DNA from: Prevotella sp. E15-22
Lineage (GTDB): Bacteria; Bacteroidota; Bacteroidia; Bacteroidales; Bacteroidaceae
DNA: 64,000 nucleotides
Assembly: GCF_023204875.1 (NCBI RefSeq)
Contig: NZ_CP096247.1
Span: 3,224,001-3,288,000, forward strand
Direction of reading: 5' to 3'
Part shown: one piece after another, positions 62,002 through 64,000 of the stretch
How positions within the stretch are numbered: position 1 is the first letter of the stretch
Layout: each line of letters begins with the position of its first letter
Program-made: the position numbers and the translations under genes
Notes under the pieces: model-generated
The model's database searches: none
What the model was told of the DNA's origin: nothing
Seen by the model: the letters and a program-made list of their open reading frames with translations, nothing else

Positions 62002-62554
62002 GGTAGAGGTGCTGTCTCTGAAGGATATCGGCTGTGATGTGGATATCCCTGAGACAGGCAAGACCCTCGAGGAGAACGCCCTGCAGAAGGCACGCTACGT
62101 GTACGACCATTATCATCTGGACTGCTTTGCCGACGATACTGGTCTCGAGGTGGAGGCACTGAACGGCGCACCAGGCATCTACAGCGCCCGCTATGCCAGT
62201 ATGGAAAGCGATGCTGCCAGTCACGACAGCGAAGCCAATATGGCACGTCTGCTGCGCGAACTCAACGACCAGGACAACCGCAAGGCGCGCTTTCGCACTG
62301 TCATTGCCCTTATTCAAAAGAAGAACGTATGTCCCTGTGGCTGCACCAGTATCACGCAGGAACACCTGTTCGAGGGTATTGTGGAAGGCGAGATTACACG
62401 CGAGCGGAGTGGGGCAGAGGGCTTTGGCTACGATCCTATCTTCCGTCCTGAAGGCTTTGAGCATACCTTTGCCGAGATGACTGCCGAACAGAAGAACGGC
62501 ATCAGTCATCGCGGACGAGCCACAGCGAAACTCGCAGAGTATCTCCTAAAATAA
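61934..62554 (+). CDS. rdgB: Non-canonical purine NTP pyrophosphatase (RdgB/HAM1)
   Basis: Hydrolyses ITP, dITP and XTP to keep deaminated purines out of nucleic acids. 206 residues. Seen: [44 protein letters not shown] with the catalytic Asp; ARFRTVIAL; and [23 protein letters not shown] at the end. Between ALIQKK and EHLFEGIV the chain carries [12 protein letters not shown], an insert of about ten residues with three Cys where most relatives have a short turn. The gene starts 68 bases before the end of the YitT gene. A PorZ-like gene follows after 9 bp. Confidence 0.95.
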   Translation: MKIVFATNNQHKLQEIRQILGDRVEVLSLKDIGCDVDIPETGKTLEENALQKARYVYDHYHLDCFADDTGLEVEALNGAPGIYSARYASMESDAASHDSEANMARLLRELNDQDNRKARFRTVIALIQKKNVCPCGCTSITQEHLFEGIVEGEITRERSGAEGFGYDPIFRPEGFEHTFAEMTAEQKNGISHRGRATAKLAEYLLK

Positions 62555-62563
62555 GTATATGTT

Positions 62564-64000
62564 ATGAAGAGACTGGCCCTGATATTATTACTGATTGCAC
62601 AATTATCAATTATCAATTGTCAATTGTCAATGGCTCAGATAGGCACCTGGCGCGCTTATATGTCGTACTATGAGCCCCAGCAAATTGTCAAGGCTGGCGC
62701 CAACACGCTATTCGTACGTGCCTCAAACAGTCTCTACAGCTATCATCTGAACGACCATTCTATCACCACCTACGATAAGGTCAACACGCTCAACGATACC
62801 TACGTCAAGCTCATTGCCTGGAACCAGCAGGTGAAGCAGTTAATAGTGATCTATCAGAACGGTAATATCGACCTGCTCAACCTCAAAGGCGACGTCACGA
62901 ACATCAGTTCGTACTATAGTAAGTCGATGACCAAGGACAAGACCATCAATAACGTCTTTGTCCATCAGCAATACGTCTATCTGTGTACGGGCTTTGGTAT
63001 CGTGAAAGTGAACGTGCAGCGAGCTGAGATCAGCGAGTCGTATATCCTCGACCAGAACATCGTGGCGGTCAACATCAACGACAATCATATTTATGCCAAG
63101 GCCAAGGATGGAAAGGTTTTTGTGGCGGCAATGAGCACTAACCTCATTGATAAGTCGAACTGGCAGCAGACAAACACCTATCCGCCGTTTACAGCCGATA
63201 CGGCCGACTGGGACAACTATATCGCCACCGTCAAGACGCTGCAGCCTGGCGGCCCCAAGAGCAACACGCACGGCTTCATGCGCTTTGAGAATAACAAGCT
63301 CTATAGCTGCGATGGAAGTCTTATGGACGGCAACAGCACCACGCACATCCAGACCTTGAGCGATGGCGAATGGCTGTTTATGGACGACGAGAACGTCAAG
63401 CCCGAGACAGGCATCAACTACTTTAACGCCATGTGTTTTGATGACGACCCCAATGATGAAACCCACATGTTTGTAGGCGCACGTACAGGTCTGTTTGAGT
63501 TTAGGAACGGAAAGATTGTCAATGCCTATAACAGCACTAACAGTCCGATAGAGGCTTTCGACGGCAAGACCACCGACTACGAGCTTATCACAGGCGTCAA
63601 ATGCCTGAACGACGGTCGTGTGCTCTTCATGAACAGTCAGGCTCCCACACAGTCGCTCATCGAACGCAGCAAGGATGGTAAGTTCACGTCACACCATATC
63701 CCCGTGTTGATGAAACTCAGCGGCAATGGTTATACGAACAAGAGCTTAGGAAACCTCTCTGACCTACAAATTGACAGCAACGGAAACCTATGGTTTGTCA
63801 ATAACAACTGGTATATTTCCTCACTCTATCGATATAACATAGACACCAAAAAGATACTGTCTTTCACAGAATTCAAGAATCAAGATGGTCTTTCAATAGA
63901 AAACATCAACTACGTGTCGTGTACGGTCGAGGATAAAGACGGTAATATCTGGGTAGGCACTCAACAGGGACCGCTCCTGCTGGAGAAAGGTCAGATAACA
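62564..64000 (+). CDS. PorZ-like beta-propeller protein (type IX secretion), 3' end outside window
   Basis: At least 479 residues, cut by the window end. A signal peptide MKRLALILLLIAQLSIINCQLSMA-Q, then propeller blades of the two-component-regulator-propeller type: IGTWRAYMSYYEPQQIVKAGANTLFVR, YSYHLNDHSITTYDKVNTLNDTYVKLI, NGNIDLLNLKGDVTNISSYY, YVYLCTGFGIVKVN, and a later EDKDGNIWVGTQQGPLLL. This order (ASN.LYSY, GNIDLL, FGIV) is what I associate with PorZ, the surface component of the type IX attachment complex. It fits the three tail-bearing proteins in the window. The signal peptide is partly encoded by a 7-bp tandem repeat. The C-terminal domain and any tail are not visible. Confidence 0.65.
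   Translation, partial: MKRLALILLLIAQLSIINCQLSMAQIGTWRAYMSYYEPQQIVKAGANTLFVRASNSLYSYHLNDHSITTYDKVNTLNDTYVKLIAWNQQVKQLIVIYQNGNIDLLNLKGDVTNISSYYSKSMTKDKTINNVFVHQQYVYLCTGFGIVKVNVQRAEISESYILDQNIVAVNINDNHIYAKAKDGKVFVAAMSTNLIDKSNWQQTNTYPPFTADTADWDNYIATVKTLQPGGPKSNTHGFMRFENNKLYSCDGSLMDGNSTTHIQTLSDGEWLFMDDENVKPETGINYFNAMCFDDDPNDETHMFVGARTGLFEFRNGKIVNAYNSTNSPIEAFDGKTTDYELITGVKCLNDGRVLFMNSQAPTQSLIERSKDGKFTSHHIPVLMKLSGNGYTNKSLGNLSDLQIDSNGNLWFVNNNWYISSLYRYNIDTKKILSFTEFKNQDGLSIENINYVSCTVEDKDGNIWVGTQQGPLLLEKGQIT
62601..62628 (+). repeat. Four 7-bp units (AATTATC/AATTGTC) within the PorZ-like signal peptide
   Basis: AATTATC twice then AATTGTC twice, in tandem, encoding residues of the signal peptide h-region/cleavage area. 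A 7-bp period changes reading frame with each unit number not divisible by three, so unit gain or loss would shift the frame. Confidence 0.88.

Overview
The window looks like chromosome from a gut or rumen Prevotella-type member of the Bacteroidales. The grounds are direct: the Bacteroidetes promoter form (TTTG, 19-20 bp, TAnnTTTG) stands ahead of at least ten genes; there is a fumarate reductase set in the frdC-frdA-frdB order; there is a hybrid two-component protein ending in an AraC domain, a BspA-like leucine-rich-repeat lipoprotein, a FISUMP-domain lipoprotein, a four-helix-bundle (S23-like) protein and a PorZ-like protein; and three secreted proteins share a C-terminal tail of the type IX secretion kind. 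Coding is dense. I see no rRNA, tRNA, CRISPR array, integrase, transposase or prophage.

Layout. 0-4.4 kb: the end of ruvB, a TPR/histidine kinase/receiver/AraC hybrid regulator, a small HTH protein, coaD and ybeY. 4.4-14.6 kb (minus strand): a lipid A phosphatase plus phosphoethanolamine transferase pair, an S41 protease, a topoisomerase IV B subunit, a GNAT-like protein, a methyltransferase and a secreted endonuclease I. 14.7-20.3 kb (plus): a large GH10 xylanase, pyruvate kinase, a DUF3237 protein and a small lipoprotein. 20.4-24.8 kb: a degenerate GH3-fold protein, a membrane-anchored AraC regulator, a band-7 protein and an EamA transporter. 25.0-27.6 kb: an ECF sigma operon. 27.6-32.3 kb: murQ and a GH16 glucanase, pgeF, and a TPR protein with histidine-kinase architecture that has lost its phospho-acceptor histidine. 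32.3-39.7 kb: the FISUMP lipoprotein, the four-helix-bundle gene followed by a 9-bp repeat array, frdCAB and the LRR lipoprotein. 39.8-47.1 kb: mnmG, apt, uvrC, dtd, a small membrane protein, mazG-like and deoC, with two parS sites around apt and an 830-bp non-coding repeat island after uvrC. 47-64 kb: polyprenyl synthase, polA, a hypothetical gene, ychF, lgt, mutS, a secreted tail-bearing protein, leuS, a YitT-family gene, rdgB and a PorZ-like gene cut by the window end.

How it fits together. Most of the window is housekeeping: replication and repair (ruvB, parE, uvrC, polA, mutS), nucleotide clean-up (rdgB, mazG-like, apt, deoC, pgeF), fumarate respiration, and envelope biogenesis (lgt, lipid A modification, PorZ). 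The accessory layer degrades plant and beta-glucan polysaccharides (GH10, GH16) and probably exports proteins by type IX secretion. One perfect parS site and one single-mismatch copy near mnmG suggest that the region is close to the replication origin.

The least ordinary features are: (1) a 9-bp TCCGGAAAA repeat found both as an intergenic array and in frame inside mnmG; (2) the 44.35-45.18 kb repeat island, with a 41-bp inverted repeat around an AT core and a second repeat built from interchangeable words; (3) a pair of 15-bp direct repeats with exact 20-bp spacing shared upstream of the AraC regulator and of the TPR pseudokinase; and (4) that pseudokinase itself, with two DHp-like segments that both carry Asp where His is expected.
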